This document shows positions 18,280 to 36,539 of a DNA stretch of 36,655 nt, piece after piece. The translations under genes were made by a program, and so were the position numbers. This DNA comes from Lysobacterales bacterium. Lineage in GTDB: Bacteria; Pseudomonadota; Gammaproteobacteria; Xanthomonadales; SZUA-36. How positions within the stretch are numbered: position 1 is the stretch's first letter; the number at the start of each line of letters is the position of its first letter. The stretch lies in NCBI GenBank assembly GCA_011524975.1, contig WTJD01000006.1, forward strand, positions 1 to 36,655, in the 5' to 3' direction. A model generated the notes under the pieces. That model ran no database searches, was not told the origin of the DNA, and saw only the letters and a list, made by a program, of their open reading frames with translations.

Positions 18280-18313
18280 GTGACCCGCGATCCGTTATCC
18301 GGATCACGGTCAC
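18280..18313 (-). other. Hairpin in the tufA-rpsJ spacer
   Basis: GATCCG (18289-18294) pairs with CGGATC (18300-18305) around a 5-base loop. An outer helix pairs GTGACC (18280-18285) with GGTCAC (18308-18313) across a small internal loop. The structure occupies nearly half of the 75-base spacer between tufA and rpsJ. No T-run follows on the minus strand. It could be an RNA-processing site or a reduced control element; the long S10 leader of E. coli is not present. Confidence 0.5.
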
Positions 18314-18327
18314 CCGTCACGCTGCTC

Positions 18328-19518
<1,191 letters not shown>

Positions 19519-19548
19519 GCCTGTTACCTCAATAATTCAATGCCCTGA

Positions 19549-21642
19549 TCAGGCGGTTTTTTTGACGACTTCTTCCGCCACGCTGGCCGGAGCCTCGGCG
19601 TAGTGATCGAATTCCATGGTGTAGGTCGCGCGACCCTGGGTCTGAGACCGCAGGTCGGTGGCGTAGCCAAACATCTCTGACAGCGGCACGTGCGCAGTGA
19701 CAATCTTGCCCGAGGGGCTGTCTTCCATGCCCTGCACGATGCCGCGACGGCGATTAAGGTCGCCCATCACGTCACCCATATAGTCTTCAGGTGTCACGAC
19801 TTCTACGTTCATCAGTGGCTCAAGCAGCACCGGATTCGCAGCCGCAGTGGCGTTTTTCAGCGCCATGGAGCCGGCCACCTTGAAGGCCATCTCCGAGGAG
19901 TCAACCTCGTGGTAGGAACCATCGAACAGGGTGACCTTGACGTCCACCACCGGATAGCCGGCGATGACACCACTTTCCATGGACTCCTGGATGCCCTTGT
20001 CCACCGAGGAGATGTATTCCCTGGGAACCACGCCACCCACGATGGCGTTATCGAACTCGTAACCGTCACCCGGCTGCAGCGGGGTCAGGCGAATCTTGAC
20101 GTGGCCATACTGACCGCGACCACCCGACTGACGCACGAACTTGCCTTCGGCTTCCACTTCCTGGCGAACCGTTTCGCGATAGGCCACCTGCGGACGACCG
20201 ATATTGGCTTCGACCTTGAACTCTCGCTTCATTCGGTCGACCAGGATGTCCAGGTGCAGCTCGCCCATGCCAGAAATGATCGTCTGGCCCGACTCTTCGT
20301 CGGTGTGCACGCGGAAGGACGGGTCCTCCTGGGCCAGCTTGCCCAGCGCGACGCCCATCTTCTCCTGGTCGGCCTTGGTCTTGGGCTCTACCGCCACGGA
20401 GATCACCGGTTCGGGGAACTCCATGCGCTCAAGCGTGATGACCTCGCCGGTGGCGCAGAGGGTGTCACCGGTCGTAACGTCTTTCAGGCCCACCGCCGCG
20501 GCGATGTCGCCGGCGCGAACTTCTTTGATCTCTTCACGGGAGTTGGAGTGCATCTGAAGGATGCGCCCAACGCGCTCTTTCTTGCCTTTGACCGGGTTGT
20601 AAACCGTGTCGCCGGACTTCAGCACCCCGGAATACACGCGGAAGAAGGTCAACGTGCCAACAAAAGGATCCGTGGCGATTTTGAACGCCAGGGATGCAAA
20701 CGGCTCGTCGTCATTGCTGTTGCGAACCGCCTCTTCTTCGGTGTCCAGAATGCCCTTGATGGCCGGCACGTCCACGGGCGACGGCATGACCTGGACGATG
20801 ATATCCAGCAGCGCCTGCACGCCCTTGTTCTTGAAAGCAGTGCCGCACATGCAGGGAACGATGTCATTGGCCAGCGTCCCGGCGCGGAGACCTTCGTAGA
20901 TCTGCTCATCGGTCAGTTCGCCGGTCTCGAGGTAGGCATCCATCAGCTCTTCCGATGCCTCGGCAGCCGACTCAACCATGAACTCCCGCGCTTCTTCGGC
21001 CTTCGCCAGCAAGTCATCGGGAATATCCTTGGCGTCGTAGGTCACGCCCATGTTCTCGTTGTGCCAGTAAATGGCTTTCATCTTGACCAGGTCGATGACA
21101 CCTTCGAAATTTTCCTCGGCGCCGATCGGCAGCTGAACGGGGACAGGACGCGCGCCAAGACGATCCTTGATCTGGTCTACCACCCGCTCAAAATCTGCAC
21201 CGGTCCGGTCCATCTTGTTGACGAACGCGACCCGGGGAACGCTGTAGCGGGTCGCCTGGCGCCAAACCGTTTCAGACTGGGGCTGCACGCCACCTACGGC
21301 GCAAAAGACCGCGACCGCGCCATCGAGCACCCGCAGGGAACGCTCCACTTCAATGGTGAAGTCCACGTGCCCCGGCGTGTCGATGATGTTGATGCGATGC
21401 TCAGGGAACTGCTGATCCATGCCATTCCAGAAACAGGTGGTCGCAGCGGAGGTAATGGTAATACCACGCTCTTGTTCCTGCTCCATCCAGTCCATGGTCG
21501 CAGCACCGTCATGCACTTCACCGATTTTGTGCGAAACCCCGGTGTAGTAGAGGATGCGCTCGGTGGTCGTCGTCTTACCGGCATCGATGTGCGCCATGAT
21601 GCCGATGTTGCGATACCGCTCAATGGGGGTACTACGGGCCAC
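19549..21642 (-). CDS. fusA: Elongation factor G
   Basis: A 697-residue EF-G, the GTPase that drives translocation and, with RRF, ribosome recycling. G1 is AHIDAGKT at residues 17-24, with DTPGHVDF (G3) and NKMDRTG (G4) also clear. All five domains are present, ending in the domain V region. The start codon is GTG (21642-21640), giving '[14 protein letters not shown]', which aligns with E. coli EF-G. AGGA-type sites lie just upstream, and no in-frame ATG occurs before the G1 motif region at the right place. It lies between rpsG and tufA. Confidence 0.97.
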   Translation of the reverse strand: MARSTPIERYRNIGIMAHIDAGKTTTTERILYYTGVSHKIGEVHDGAATMDWMEQEQERGITITSAATTCFWNGMDQQFPEHRINIIDTPGHVDFTIEVERSLRVLDGAVAVFCAVGGVQPQSETVWRQATRYSVPRVAFVNKMDRTGADFERVVDQIKDRLGARPVPVQLPIGAEENFEGVIDLVKMKAIYWHNENMGVTYDAKDIPDDLLAKAEEAREFMVESAAEASEELMDAYLETGELTDEQIYEGLRAGTLANDIVPCMCGTAFKNKGVQALLDIIVQVMPSPVDVPAIKGILDTEEEAVRNSNDDEPFASLAFKIATDPFVGTLTFFRVYSGVLKSGDTVYNPVKGKKERVGRILQMHSNSREEIKEVRAGDIAAAVGLKDVTTGDTLCATGEVITLERMEFPEPVISVAVEPKTKADQEKMGVALGKLAQEDPSFRVHTDEESGQTIISGMGELHLDILVDRMKREFKVEANIGRPQVAYRETVRQEVEAEGKFVRQSGGRGQYGHVKIRLTPLQPGDGYEFDNAIVGGVVPREYISSVDKGIQESMESGVIAGYPVVDVKVTLFDGSYHEVDSSEMAFKVAGSMALKNATAAANPVLLEPLMNVEVVTPEDYMGDVMGDLNRRRGIVQGMEDSPSGKIVTAHVPLSEMFGYATDLRSQTQGRATYTMEFDHYAEAPASVAEEVVKKTA

Positions 21643-21663
21643 TTTCCTATTCCTCGAATCCTG

Positions 21664-22137
21664 TTACCAACGATAGTGAGCGAACGCCTTGTTGGCCTCC
21701 GCCATGCGATGCGTGTCTTCACGCTTCTTGACTGCCGTACCGCGCTGCTCGACCGCTTCAAGCAACTCGCCCGCCAGGCGCTGCGGCATGCTCTTCTCAC
21801 CACGACGGCGAGCGGCGTCAATAATCCAGCGCATCGCCAGCGTCTGACGACGCTTCGGGCGAACTTCCACCGGCACCTGGTAGGTGGCGCCGCCGACACG
21901 ACGTGATTTCACTTCGACCATCGGCGCGACATTTTCCAGCGCCTTTTCGATCAACTCGACCGGATCGGCGCTCTTGTTGCGCTCCTCGATGGTGTCGATC
22001 GCGCCGTAGACAATCTTCTCCGCCACGGACTTCTTGCCGCTGTGCATCACCATGTTGATGAAGCGGGTCAGCATCTCACTGCCAAACTTCGGGTCTGGCA
22101 GTACGTCGCGTGCAAAATTTGAACGTTTTCTGGACAT
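21664..22137 (-). CDS. rpsG: 30S ribosomal protein S7
   Basis: A 157-residue S7, which nucleates assembly of the 30S head and, in E. coli, represses the str operon. It begins '[20 protein letters not shown]' and has '[24 protein letters not shown]', '[19 protein letters not shown]' and the C-terminal '[20 protein letters not shown]'. The gap to rpsL is only 32 bases, much shorter than the E. coli gap of about 100 that carries the S7 target. Confidence 0.98.
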   Translation of the reverse strand: MSRKRSNFARDVLPDPKFGSEMLTRFINMVMHSGKKSVAEKIVYGAIDTIEERNKSADPVELIEKALENVAPMVEVKSRRVGGATYQVPVEVRPKRRQTLAMRWIIDAARRRGEKSMPQRLAGELLEAVEQRGTAVKKREDTHRMAEANKAFAHYRW

Positions 22138-22169
22138 CGTTTGCTTCCGTTAATCTGTCTTGTTCAGAC

Positions 22170-22622
<453 letters not shown>

Positions 22623-22636
22623 CTAGCAATGTCAAA

Positions 22637-22672
22637 CGCCCAACCCGGGTTGACTTAAACCTGGATTGGGCG
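22637..22672 (-). repeat. Long inverted repeat in the rpsL leader
   Basis: The arms CGCCCAA (22637-22643) and TTGGGCG (22666-22672) continue inward on both sides to give a 15-position stem with one mismatch, one G-T wobble and a 6-base loop. In RNA this would be a very stable hairpin in the middle of the str leader. No T-run follows on either strand, so termination is unlikely. It could be a protein-binding or RNase III site. Confidence 0.65.
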
Positions 22673-22735
22673 CCCATGAATCCGGCCCACGCGCCGGCGA
22701 CATCGGCTCTCCGGAACAGACTTTTTTCTGCCCGG

Positions 22736-22751
22736 CCCTCCTTCGGGAGGG
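22736..22751 (-). other. Stable short hairpin near the 5' end of the str leader
   Basis: CCCTCC (22736-22741) and GGAGGG (22746-22751) form a perfect 6-bp GC-rich stem. The loop is TTCG on the plus strand and CGAA on the minus strand. It lies about 20 bases downstream of the predicted transcription start and could protect the 5' end of the message. On the plus strand no T-run follows it. Confidence 0.55.
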
Positions 22752-22774
22752 ATTGCTATTCACTTAGCTGGACA

Positions 22775-22803
22775 ATTATGACAGGAAAAATCTGCCCAGG
22801 CAA
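22775..22803 (-). promoter_or_regulatory. str operon promoter (extended -10)
   Basis: On the minus strand an extended -10 element TGTCATAAT has its hexamer CATAAT at 22780-22775. A -35-like TTGCCT (22803-22798, four of six consensus bases) lies 17 bases upstream. The site is just downstream of the rpoC terminator, so str transcription can start independently of rpoBC. The predicted leader to rpsL is about 220 bases. Confidence 0.65.
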
Positions 22804-22844
22804 GGCCTGAGGCTGCAAAATTCCGTCGAATGCCCCTCTTTCTT

Positions 22845-22875
22845 AAAAAGGCCCGGAACCAGCCGGCTCCGGGCC
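22845..22875 (-). terminator. rpoBC terminator
   Basis: On the minus strand, GGCCCGGAGCC (22875-22865) pairs with GGTTCCGGGCC (22860-22850), an 11-bp stem with one G-T wobble around the loop GGCT. TTTTT (22849-22845) follows. It begins 25 bases after the rpoC stop. A strong intrinsic terminator here separates the rpoBC transcript from the str operon. Confidence 0.92.
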
Positions 22876-22899
22876 TGTGTCTTCAACCCGATTGAATGC

Positions 22900-27162
<4,263 letters not shown>

Positions 27163-27179
27163 CGTTAATCTCCTCGGAA

Positions 27180-31259
<4,080 letters not shown>

Positions 31260-31368
31260 GTTCACTTCGCCTCTGTGCGGTCCACGCGAACCACCTGGTT
31301 ACTTCAACAGCGCGAAAAACGCCGGTCAGGGCGCTTTCCCAAAACAGCAAACAAGCAAAACGGAAACG

Positions 31369-31393
31369 GGCCAGGGGCGCGAAGCCCCCGGCC
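31369..31393 (-). terminator. Attenuator-like hairpin between rplL and rpoB
   Basis: On the minus strand GGCCGGGGGC (31393-31384) pairs with GCCCCTGGCC (31378-31369), a 10-bp stem with one G-T wobble and the loop TTCGC. A broken T-rich stretch follows. E. coli has a partial terminator and RNase III site in the same gap, which lowers rpoBC expression relative to rplL. The T-run here is imperfect, so partial termination is the likely role. Confidence 0.6.
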
Positions 31394-31426
31394 AATTCCG
31401 GTTTGCTTTCCCGAAGCGGGAGAGAT

Positions 31427-31810
31427 TTACTTGACCTCGACCTGAGCGCCAGCGCCCTCGAGTTTGGTCTTGATCTCTTCTGCTTCGTCTTTGCTGACAC
31501 CTTCCTTGACAGGGGAAGGAGCACCTTCGACCAGGTCCTTGGCCTCTTTCAGGCCCAGACCGGTAATACCGCGAACTTCCTTGATGACAGCCACTTTCTT
31601 GTCACCGAACGAGCTCAGGATAACGTCGAACTCGGTCTTTTCCTCAGCGGCAGCGGCATCGCCACCGGCTGCCGGACCGGCAGCGGCAACGGCTACCGGA
31701 GCGGCAGCGGATACACCGAACTTTTCCTCCATGGCGTCGATGAGTTCAACCACATCCATTACGCTCATGTTGGCAATAGTTTCGAGAATGTCTTCTTTTG
31801 AAACGGCCAT
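31427..31810 (-). CDS. rplL: 50S ribosomal protein L7/L12
   Basis: A 127-residue L7/L12, the multicopy stalk protein that recruits elongation factors. An N-terminal dimerisation helix pair ('[31 protein letters not shown]') is followed by an Ala/Gly-rich hinge (about residues 38-56). The C-terminal domain has 'EFDVIL', '[25 protein letters not shown]' and ends 'GAGAQVEVK'. It lies 60 bases after rplJ, and the gap carries a GNRA-capped hairpin. Confidence 0.98.
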   Translation of the reverse strand: MAVSKEDILETIANMSVMDVVELIDAMEEKFGVSAAAPVAVAAAGPAAGGDAAAAEEKTEFDVILSSFGDKKVAVIKEVRGITGLGLKEAKDLVEGAPSPVKEGVSKDEAEEIKTKLEGAGAQVEVK

Positions 31811-31836
31811 TGTCGTCTCTCCAATTACGTTACAGG

Positions 31837-31855
31837 GGCAGCCTTTCGGTCTGCC
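31837..31855 (-). other. Stem-loop between rplJ and rplL
   Basis: On the minus strand GGCAG and CTGCC arms with an inner CC/GG pair enclose a GAAA tetraloop; one A is bulged. The hairpin lies 26 bases before the rplL start and is not followed by a T-run. It could help the higher translation of L7/L12 by shaping the start region, but this is inference. Confidence 0.45.
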
Positions 31856-31870
31856 AATTCAAAATAAAGT

Positions 31871-32398
31871 TCAGGCAGCCTGCTTGGCGTCCCGCACGGC
31901 AGCGATGGTACGAACGAGTTTCGTGTGTGGCTCGGCGAGCGTCCTGACGAACTTCTCGACCGGGGCCTTCATGACACCCATAAGCATCGCAAGCGCCTGG
32001 TCGTATGTCGGCAGGTTGGACAAGCGCTCCAATTCGGAAGCGTCGTACAACTCTCCGCCGATGGCGACCAGTTTCGCGACCAACTGCTCATTGGACTTGG
32101 CAAAGTCCTTGACCAGCCGGGCCGCGGCGCCTGGATCTTCCAGGCTGAATGCCAACAGGAGCGGTCCTGTCAGCGATTCGCTCATGCACTCGAACTCGGT
32201 ACCCTCAACAGCCCTGCGAGTGAGCGTATTCTTGGCCACTTTGACGTAAACGCCGGACTCACGCGCCTTGACGCGCAGTTCGGTCATTTCCTCGACAGAG
32301 AGGCCGCGATACTCAGCCGCGACAGCAGACAAAGCGCTTTGCGCCACACCGGACACTTCCGCGACAACTGCCTTCTTTTGCTCAATATTGAGCGCCAT
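31871..32398 (-). CDS. rplJ: 50S ribosomal protein L10
   Basis: A 175-residue L10, the stalk base that holds L7/L12 dimers and, as the L10-L7/L12 complex, represses its own operon. It begins '[20 protein letters not shown]' and has '[15 protein letters not shown]', '[11 protein letters not shown]' and the C-terminal helix that binds L7/L12. AGGAGG (32410-32405) lies 6 bases before the ATG. The 282-base leader upstream holds several structures. Confidence 0.98.
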   Translation of the reverse strand: MALNIEQKKAVVAEVSGVAQSALSAVAAEYRGLSVEEMTELRVKARESGVYVKVAKNTLTRRAVEGTEFECMSESLTGPLLLAFSLEDPGAAARLVKDFAKSNEQLVAKLVAIGGELYDASELERLSNLPTYDQALAMLMGVMKAPVEKFVRTLAEPHTKLVRTIAAVRDAKQAA

Positions 32399-32412
32399 TG
32401 GTTACCTCCTAT

Positions 32413-32449
32413 TGAGTCTGGCTGCCGGTTTCCCGGCGGGTTTGACTCA
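32413..32449 (-). promoter_or_regulatory. Stem-loop next to the rplJ ribosome binding site
   Basis: On the minus strand an outer helix TGAGTC/GACTCA encloses an inner GCCGG/CCGGC helix capped by a GAAA tetraloop. It ends two bases before the AGGAGG of rplJ. A structure this close to the ribosome binding site can influence its access and may respond to the L10 operator upstream. Confidence 0.55.
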
Positions 32450-32459
32450 CCAGTGGCTA

Positions 32460-32590
32460 CCCCGCTACTCCAGCACTCCAGCGAAAAAGCGCTCGAGTAG
32501 CGGGGGCTCCACCATCTGCGCAGGTCGGTCCCGGTTACCCGGTTGCCTATTAAGCCGTTTCGCCGTTAAGGCGTCGCGGCACCTGCGGTC
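32460..32590 (-). promoter_or_regulatory. L10 leader (candidate operator for L10-L7/L12)
   Basis: On the minus strand GCAGGT (32586-32581) pairs with ACCTGC (32525-32520). The next three bases, ACC (32589-32587) and GGT (32513-32511), also pair, leaving a one-sided 6-base bulge GCAGAT with a GA that resembles a kink-turn. Downstream is an 11-bp stem, CCCCGCTACTC (32505-32495) with GAGTAGCGGGG (32470-32460). In E. coli the L10 complex binds a kinked helix in this leader and represses translation. The helices are visible; binding is inferred. Confidence 0.6.
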
Positions 32591-32680
32591 TGGGACGGTC
32601 AGATCAGGTCAAAGAGCACATGATCCGGCCCGCCATTTACCCGACGCCGGAAAAACCGGCGCCCGGCAAATTCCTAAAAA

Positions 32681-33376
32681 TTAAAGTTCAAGCGTGGTGT
32701 GATCGATCACCAGGCCCGGACCCATGGTCGTGGAAACAGCCACCTTCTTCAGGTACTGCCCTTTGGACGACGCGGGCTTGAGTTTAACCAGCGATGCCAG
32801 CAGCGCTTCGAGGTTCGCTTTGAGCGCGTCACTCTCGAAGTCCGCCTTGCCGATGGTGCTGTGGATAATGCCAGCCTTGTCGGTGCGGAACCTGACCTGG
32901 CCGGCTTTGGCGTTCTTCACAGCGGTTTCGACATCCGGCGTCACCGTACCCACCTTGGGGTTGGGCATCAGCCCGCGCGGGCCGAGAATCTGGCCCAGCT
33001 TGCCGACCACACGCATGGCGTCGGGTGTGGCAATCACCACGTCAAACCCAAGGTCTCCACCTTTGATCTGGTCATGCAGATCGTCCATGCCCACCACATC
33101 GGCGCCAGCGGCCGTTGCCTTCTCGACGTTGTCACCCTGGGTGAAAACGGCCACGCGGACGGTCTTGCCCGTACCGTTTGGCAACACCGTGGAACCGCGC
33201 ACGGCCTGGTCCGACTTGCGCGGATCCACGCCAAGCCGAACGGCGACGTCTACCGACTCGCGGAATTTCACTTTGCTGGAGTTCTTCAGCAGGTCCAGCG
33301 CCTCGTCGACGGCGTACACCTTTCCGGGCTCAATCTGCTCGCGGATGGAACGCATGCGTTTTCCAAACTTGGCCAT
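32681..33376 (-). CDS. rplA: 50S ribosomal protein L1
   Basis: A 231-residue L1, the mobile stalk that contacts E-site tRNA and, in E. coli, represses the rplK-rplA message. The ATG at 33376 gives '[15 protein letters not shown]', aligns with known L1 proteins and shares one base with the rplK stop (TGATG). An ATG one codon earlier (33379) is also open. Diagnostic parts are '[20 protein letters not shown]', '[13 protein letters not shown]' and '[19 protein letters not shown]'. A GGAG site lies 7 bases upstream. Confidence 0.97.
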   Translation of the reverse strand: MAKFGKRMRSIREQIEPGKVYAVDEALDLLKNSSKVKFRESVDVAVRLGVDPRKSDQAVRGSTVLPNGTGKTVRVAVFTQGDNVEKATAAGADVVGMDDLHDQIKGGDLGFDVVIATPDAMRVVGKLGQILGPRGLMPNPKVGTVTPDVETAVKNAKAGQVRFRTDKAGIIHSTIGKADFESDALKANLEALLASLVKLKPASSKGQYLKKVAVSTTMGPGLVIDHTTLEL

Positions 33377-33810
33377 CATTCGACTCCTTCCACGTTCAGG
33401 CCCATGCTCCGGGCCGAGCCGGCGATCGTGCGTACGGCGGCATCCATGTCGGCGGCCGTCAGATCAGGTTCCTTGGCCTTGGCAATTTCCTCGAGCTGGG
33501 CCCGGGTCACCGTTCCAACCTTGTTGACATTCGGCTCGCCGGAGCCTTTGGCAATGCCCGCCGCTTTGCGCAAAAGCACAGCTGCCGGCGGCGTCTTGGT
33601 GACGAAGCTGAAGCTGCGGTCACTGTAAACCGTAATGATGACCGGGAGCGGTATGCCGGGTTCGGCTTCCTGCGTCTGGGCATTGAACGCCTTGCAGAAA
33701 TCCATGATGTTGACACCATGCTGACCCAGGGCCGGGCCTACGGGCGGGCTCGGATTGGCCTGACCAGCCGGCACCTGCAGCTTGATGTAAGCTGAAATCT
33801 TTCTTGCCAT
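33376..33810 (-). CDS. rplK: 50S ribosomal protein L11
   Basis: A 144-residue L11 at the GTPase-associated centre, needed for RelA activation and the target region of thiostrepton. The N-terminal '[40 protein letters not shown]' with its flexible prolines and the C-terminal RNA-binding domain '[14 protein letters not shown]' to 'GSARSMGL' are intact. GAGGAG lies 8 bases before the ATG. A candidate L1 operator and a heptad repeat array lie in the 120-base gap after nusG. Confidence 0.98.
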   Translation of the reverse strand: MARKISAYIKLQVPAGQANPSPPVGPALGQHGVNIMDFCKAFNAQTQEAEPGIPLPVIITVYSDRSFSFVTKTPPAAVLLRKAAGIAKGSGEPNVNKVGTVTRAQLEEIAKAKEPDLTAADMDAAVRTIAGSARSMGLNVEGVE

Positions 33811-33834
33811 TGCTTTGTCTCCTCGGGTTCAAAC

Positions 33835-33856
33835 GCCTGCCGACGTGCGGCAAGGC
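33835..33856 (-). promoter_or_regulatory. Candidate L1 operator in the rplK leader
   Basis: On the minus strand GCC (33856-33854) and TGCCG (33852-33848) pair with CGGCA (33842-33838) and GGC (33837-33835), leaving one bulged T and a CACGT loop. L1 represses rplK-rplA in E. coli by binding a bulged helix in this leader that mimics its 23S rRNA site. The position, 25 bases before the ATG, fits. The sequence match to the known L1 motif was not tested. Confidence 0.4.
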
Positions 33857-33871
33857 TCCCCGTCTAAATTT

Positions 33872-33927
33872 AGGGACTAGGGACTGGTGACTAGGGACTA
33901 GTTCCTAGTTCCTTGTTCCTAGTTCCG
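33872..33927. repeat. Palindromic heptad array after nusG
   Basis: Eight heptanucleotides sit in perfect register: AGGGACT (33872), AGGGACT (33879), GGTGACT (33886), AGGGACT (33893), then AGTTCCT (33900), AGTTCCT (33907), TGTTCCT (33914) and AGTTCCG (33921). The first four and last four are near reverse complements (with G-U allowed), so the array folds into one long hairpin with its axis at 33899/33900. It begins 3 bases after the nusG stop. A second copy of the same design lies after tufB (35044-35099). Confidence 0.9.
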
Positions 33928-33930
33928 CTT

Positions 33931-34464
33931 TTAGGACTTCTCTACCTGGTGAAACTCCAGCTCCACCGGCGTTGAACGCCCAAAAATCAGTACTGCCACC
34001 TGCAGGCGGCTCTTCTCGTAGTCGACCGACTCGACCACGCCGTTGAAATCGTTGAACGGCCCGTCGACGACCCGAACCATCTCGCCCGGCTCGAACAGCA
34101 CTTTGGGCCTGGGCTTGTCGACGCCCTCGCGCACGCGGTTGAGAATGGCATCCGCCTCACGCTCGGTGATGGGCGCCGGGCGGTCCGCGGTGCCGCCGAT
34201 GAACCCCATCACTTTGGGCACGTCTTTCACCAGGTGCCAGGTCTCATCCGTCATTTCCATTTCCACCAGCACATAGCCAGGGAAGAATTTGCGGTCGGAG
34301 CGGCGCTTCTGGCCACCTTTCATCTCGACCACTTCTTCGGTGGGAACCAGCACATCTCCGAACATGTCTTCCATGCCGGCGCGCTTGATCCGCTCTTCAA
34401 GCGAGCGTTGAACCTGCTTTTCGAAGCCGGAATACGCGTGAACGACATACCAACGCTTGGCCAT
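33931..34464 (-). CDS. nusG: Transcription factor NusG
   Basis: A 177-residue NusG, which binds RNA polymerase and links it to the ribosome through S10 or to Rho. The N-terminal NGN domain starts '[19 protein letters not shown]' and contains '[21 protein letters not shown]' and 'VMGFIGG'. The C-terminal KOW domain has '[24 protein letters not shown]'. GGAGG lies 7 bases before the ATG, inside the secE end; the gap between the two is 3 bases. No extra insertion domain is present. Confidence 0.98.
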   Translation of the reverse strand: MAKRWYVVHAYSGFEKQVQRSLEERIKRAGMEDMFGDVLVPTEEVVEMKGGQKRRSDRKFFPGYVLVEMEMTDETWHLVKDVPKVMGFIGGTADRPAPITEREADAILNRVREGVDKPRPKVLFEPGEMVRVVDGPFNDFNGVVESVDYEKSRLQVAVLIFGRSTPVELEFHQVEKS

Positions 34465-34467
34465 CGA

Positions 34468-34845
34468 TCAACCTCCCAACAAGTTCCGGACCAGGGCGCC
34501 CAGCATCCAGTCCACAGCCGCCAGGAACAGCGAAATAATGATGGTGACCACGATCACCATCAACGAAGTCTGCAACGCTTCCTGGTGGGTGGGCCACACC
34601 ACTTTTCGCCGCTCGATGTCCGCCTCTTTAAGAAAGCGGAAGAACGCAGCGCCCGTTTCCGAGCGACTGGCGACCCAGGAAGCCAGGATGGTCACGGCGA
34701 TCAGACCCGCTACGCGAACCGGCGTAATCGCCAATTCTTTGTAGTAGTAGTAAGCCGCAATGCCACCCAGCAGCATGATGACCGACAGCACCAGGTAGGC
34801 GCTGCCGCGAGCACTCGCCTGCTCTTTTTCCACTTTGCTGTTCAT
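34468..34845 (-). CDS. secE: Protein translocase subunit SecE
   Basis: A 125-residue SecE that clamps SecY in the inner membrane. Three membrane segments are evident (about residues 17-37, 44-63 and 95-118), as in the three-helix E. coli protein. The conserved amphipathic region 'ERRKVVWPTHQEALQTS' precedes the last helix. The start at 34845 gives 'MNSKVEKEQ'. The frame stays open to 34920, but that would run into the tRNA-Trp gene and is rejected. It lies 45 bases after tRNA-Trp and 3 bases before nusG. Confidence 0.95.
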   Translation of the reverse strand: MNSKVEKEQASARGSAYLVLSVIMLLGGIAAYYYYKELAITPVRVAGLIAVTILASWVASRSETGAAFFRFLKEADIERRKVVWPTHQEALQTSLMVIVVTIIISLFLAAVDWMLGALVRNLLGG

Positions 34846-34890
34846 TCGCCTGGTATCAACCGTTTCCTGTATCTGGTGCTCTGGCGGAAG

Positions 34891-34966
<76 letters not shown>

Positions 34967-34990
34967 TTCGCTTCCGCTTCAAACCACAAA

Positions 34991-35017
34991 GCCGGTGGGC
35001 ATTCAGCGCCCACCAGC
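34991..35017 (-). other. Hairpin between tufB and tRNA-Trp
   Basis: GCCGGTGGGC (34991-35000) and GCCCACCAGC (35008-35017) form a 10-bp stem with one G-T wobble and a 7-base loop. On the minus strand a weak T-rich stretch follows. It may end part of the tufB transcript or guide processing before tRNA-Trp. Confidence 0.5.
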
Positions 35018-35043
35018 CTGTTGTACTCACTTCGTTCGTAAGT

Positions 35044-35094
35044 GGGGACTAGGGACAAGGGACTAGTCCCTAGTTACTAGTCCCTGGTTCCTAA

Positions 35095-35099
<5 letters not shown>
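35044..35099. repeat. Palindromic heptad array after tufB
   Basis: Heptanucleotides in register: GGGGACT (35044), AGGGACA (35051), AGGGACT (35058), then AGTCCCT (35065), AGTTACT (35072), AGTCCCT (35079), GGTTCCT (35086) and AATTACT (35093), the last running into the tufB stop codon. The axis of symmetry is at 35064/35065. It has the same unit and design as the array at 33872-33927, but the right arm is mostly AGTCCCT rather than AGTTCCT. It would fold into a long hairpin directly after tufB. Confidence 0.88.
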
Positions 35100-36285
<1,186 letters not shown>

Positions 36286-36342
36286 GCCTGTCTCCGGAAC
36301 ATACAGTCAATTTCAAAAGGTCAAAAACAACGCTCAAATTCG

Positions 36343-36418
<76 letters not shown>

Positions 36419-36465
36419 GAATAATAACTTTTCCTGTTTACGCCCCCGCCATCCTCACAAACGCC

Positions 36466-36539
36466 TGGAGCGGGTGATGGGAATCGAACCCACATCATCA
36501 GCTTGGAAGGCTGAGGTTCTACCGTTGAACTACACCCGC
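36466..36539 (-). tRNA. tRNA-Gly (anticodon TCC)
   Basis: On the minus strand a 74-base cloverleaf has perfect acceptor arms GCGGGTG (36539-36533) and CACCCGC (36476-36470), discriminator T as expected for glycine tRNAs, and encoded CCA. The anticodon loop CTTCCAA gives TCC. It corresponds to glyT of the E. coli thrU-tyrU-glyT-thrT-tufB operon. Further tRNAs may lie beyond the window. Confidence 0.98.

Noticed and set aside
19690-21906. 738-residue open frame on the plus strand opposite fusA and rpsG
   Set aside because: It is the complement of highly biased GC-rich codons of EF-G, with His/Arg/Val-rich low-complexity protein and no recognisable domain. The minus-strand gene is certain.
22630-22635. 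Perfect TTGACA on the minus strand in the rpsL leader
   Set aside because: No acceptable -10 hexamer lies 16-18 bases downstream, where the sequence forms the GGTTTGT hairpin. The extended -10 promoter at 22775-22803 is better.
32645-32661. CGCCGG/CCGGCG hairpin after rplA as a terminator
   Set aside because: The five T lie in the loop rather than after the stem on the minus strand, so it does not have the form of an intrinsic terminator.
33872-33927. Heptad array as a CRISPR array
   Set aside because: Units are 7 bases without unique spacers and the two halves are inverted; there are no cas genes nearby.
36298-36324. Possible tufB promoter (TTGACC and TATGTT on the minus strand)
   Set aside because: The spacer is only 15 bases and the -10 is weak. 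tufB is normally transcribed with the tRNAs upstream.
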